A stretch of DNA of 14,580 nucleotides, from assembly GCA_019119145.1 (NCBI GenBank), contig DWXR01000059.1, positions 1-14,580 of the forward strand, read 5' to 3'. Shown piece by piece: positions 13,241-14,580 of this stretch; positions within the stretch are counted from its first letter, which is position 1; every line of letters begins with the position of its first letter. Below the pieces are notes generated by a model. The model was not told the origin of the DNA. It made no database searches and saw only the letters and a program-made list of their open reading frames with translations. Origin of the DNA: Hominenteromicrobium gallistercoris (GTDB lineage Bacteria; Bacillota; Clostridia; Oscillospirales; Acutalibacteraceae). The translations under genes were made by a program, and so were the position numbers.

Positions 13241-14580
13241 TTATTTGCCCTGCGCCTGCAGGTATTCTTCGAGGCACAGGCCGGATTCATAGATCGCCTT
13301 CGCATTTTCCCTGCCGACGTACCGGTAGTGCCACGGCTCGTAGATGATGCCGGTGACGGCGGTTTTGTCGTTCGGGTAACGCAGGATAAACCCGTATTTC
13401 CACGAATTCTGCATCAGCCACTGCTGTGTGGCGGTGTCCTCCTGCCCGGCGTCGAGGACCTGATAGCGCAGGTCGACGATGTCGACGGCGAGGCCGAGCT
13501 GATGCTCGCTGGTGCCGGGGATCGCCACGGCCTTCGCGGCCTCGGTCCGGGCGTCGCTCGGGCTGTAGCCTTGGGCGATCAGGCGGTCCACCTTGTTTTC
13601 ATAAAGCCGCGTCTGCGTGTCGTTCGTGCGGTACGAAGAGCAGACATACGGCTGTGCGTTGCCGTAGACCGCGCAGTCGTCGAGCATCTGCATGAGGTCG
13701 CCGTAGCAGCGCTGGTCCACGCTCTCCCCGTCGCCGATTGAGACGAGAGAAACCGCGTAATCCTCGGGAACGGCGTTCCACGGATTGACGAGCAGCAGCG
13801 GGTCGGAAACGTCCACGGTGCCGGCAGGCGGCGGGGTCGGTACGGTCGGATCCGGCGTCTCCTCTACGGTGCCGAGGACCTGAATGTAATCCGAGCTCAT
13901 GTAGCCGGTGTAGCTGCCGTACTGCACGCGGTACCAGCCGGAATTGGAGCGGTCGAGGATCGTGATCGCATCGCCGAGCGGCACGGTCAGATAGATGCGG
14001 TAGCCGGTGCTCGGTCCGGAACGCAGGTTGACAAAGGCGGTTGTGCGGCCGTTCCAGCGCGTGTCCGCGTCCGGTTCAGACGACGGTGTCGTCGTTTCCT
14101 CTACGGCGCCGAGGACGTCAATATAATCGGAGCTCATGTAGCCGGTGTAGCTGCCGTACTGCACGCGGTACCAGCCGGAATTGGAGCGGTCGAGAATCGT
14201 GATCGCGTCGCCGAGCGGCACGGTCAGATAGATGCGGTAGCCGGTGCTCGGCCCGGAGCGCAGGTTGACAAAGGCGGTCGTGCGGCCGTTCCAGCGCGTC
14301 GCCGTGTCCGGCTCGGACGGCTGCGGCGTCGGCTCGGGCTGCGGCGCAGGCGACGTGCCGAGCGTCACGCGCAGGTAATCGCCGGAGCAGTAGCCGAAGG
14401 TGTTCGAGGACGTGCGGACCGCATACCAGCCGTTGCCGCAGTTTTCGAGCACGGTGACGGTCTCGCCGTTATCGAGCAGGCCGAGCGAGCGGTATTCCGT
14501 GCTGGGGCCGGTGCGGATGTTGAGCACAGCGGTCGTGCGCGCCGTGCCGATGGGGTCGGCCGACGCTGACGTGTCCGGCG
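13241..14580 (-). CDS. VanY-type D-alanyl-D-alanine carboxypeptidase with three SH3b repeats (5' end outside window)
   Basis: This cell-wall enzyme trims the terminal D-Ala of peptidoglycan stem peptides. The frame is open to the window edge; 445 residues are visible and the N-terminus (signal peptide expected) is missing. Three bacterial SH3 repeats come first, around nt 14545-14370, 14300-14115 and 14063-13878, each with a (V)LN/NLRxGPST motif and separated by Pro/Thr/Glu-rich linkers. They probably bind wall peptides. The catalytic domain (about nt 13790-13250) has SEHQLGLAVD (zinc ligands His at nt 13504-13502 and Asp at 13483-13481) and EPWHYRYVG (catalytic Glu, ligand His), the VanY/LAS signature. 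The Met at 14527 sits within the first SH3 repeat and is not the start. It is followed directly by its own terminator. Confidence 0.93.
   Translation of the reverse strand, partial: PDTSASADPIGTARTTAVLNIRTGPSTEYRSLGLLDNGETVTVLENCGNGWYAVRTSSNTFGYCSGDYLRVTLGTSPAPQPEPTPQPSEPDTATRWNGRTTAFVNLRSGPSTGYRIYLTVPLGDAITILDRSNSGWYRVQYGSYTGYMSSDYIDVLGAVEETTTPSSEPDADTRWNGRTTAFVNLRSGPSTGYRIYLTVPLGDAITILDRSNSGWYRVQYGSYTGYMSSDYIQVLGTVEETPDPTVPTPPPAGTVDVSDPLLLVNPWNAVPEDYAVSLVSIGDGESVDQRCYGDLMQMLDDCAVYGNAQPYVCSSYRTNDTQTRLYENKVDRLIAQGYSPSDARTEAAKAVAIPGTSEHQLGLAVDIVDLRYQVLDAGQEDTATQQWLMQNSWKYGFILRYPNDKTAVTGIIYEPWHYRYVGRENAKAIYESGLCLEEYLQAQGK
13861..14334. repeat. tandem 237-bp repeat encoding SH3b modules
   Basis: Two copies, beginning at 13861 and 14098, are offset by 237 bp (79 codons). 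They differ at only scattered bases over roughly the first 205 bp, then diverge in the linker. The encoded modules are identical over 60 consecutive residues (TRWNGRTTAF through GYMSSDYI). A third, clearly divergent SH3 module lies beyond at 14370-14545. This indicates recent internal duplication or gene conversion. Confidence 0.88.

Noticed and set aside
13861..14334. CRISPR-like or mobile repeat
   Set aside because: Repeat units are in frame, 237 bp long, and encode SH3b modules. There are no spacers and no terminal inverted repeats.

Overview
The window looks like chromosomal DNA from a GC-rich anaerobic gut Firmicute, most likely a clostridial relative of Ruminococcaceae/Oscillospiraceae. 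This is an inference. It rests on strong G/C preference at third codon positions, GGAGG-type ribosome binding sites, sigma-A-like promoters, a purine pathway using a PurO-type IMP cyclohydrolase plus a stand-alone AICAR transformylase, and two alpha-galactosidases of different families.

Layout. Positions 1-2484 (+) hold the 3' end of a GH27 alpha-galactosidase, a one-base-overlapping 67-residue Cys-rich mini-protein, a cyclase-family metallohydrolase and a YhfC-family membrane protein. Positions 2485-2795 are non-coding. They hold an AT-rich hairpin, a strong sigma-A-like promoter and a structured leader (6S-like RNA or attenuator/riboswitch) ending in a terminator-like hairpin. Positions 2796-10111 (+) form a compact purine operon: purE, an M29 aminopeptidase, purM, purN, a PurO-like IMP cyclohydrolase, an AICAR transformylase, an unknown membrane protein and purD, closed by a probably bidirectional terminator. 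Positions 10166-10841 are an AT-richer insert with two divergent small genes: an Arc-like ribbon-helix-helix regulator (-) and an unknown 118-residue protein (+). Between them lie a perfect 25-bp palindrome and a degenerate second copy 50 bp away, each overlapping one of the two divergent -10 boxes. Positions 10915-13089 (-) encode a complete GH36 alpha-galactosidase with its own promoter and terminator. Positions 13241-14580 (-) encode a secreted-type VanY D,D-carboxypeptidase with three SH3b repeats, cut by the window edge.

How the genes work together. PurD, PurN, PurM, PurE, the AICAR transformylase and the IMP cyclohydrolase cover six steps of PRPP-to-IMP synthesis. PurF, PurL/Q/S, PurK, PurC and PurB are not here. 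The last two steps, done by bifunctional PurH in most bacteria, are split over two adjacent genes, with an unrelated cyclohydrolase replacing the usual domain. The two alpha-galactosidases point to use of raffinose-family or galactomannan sugars. The most unusual places are the purE leader, the membrane protein coupled to purD, and the ribbon-helix-helix/118-residue pair with its paired operators.
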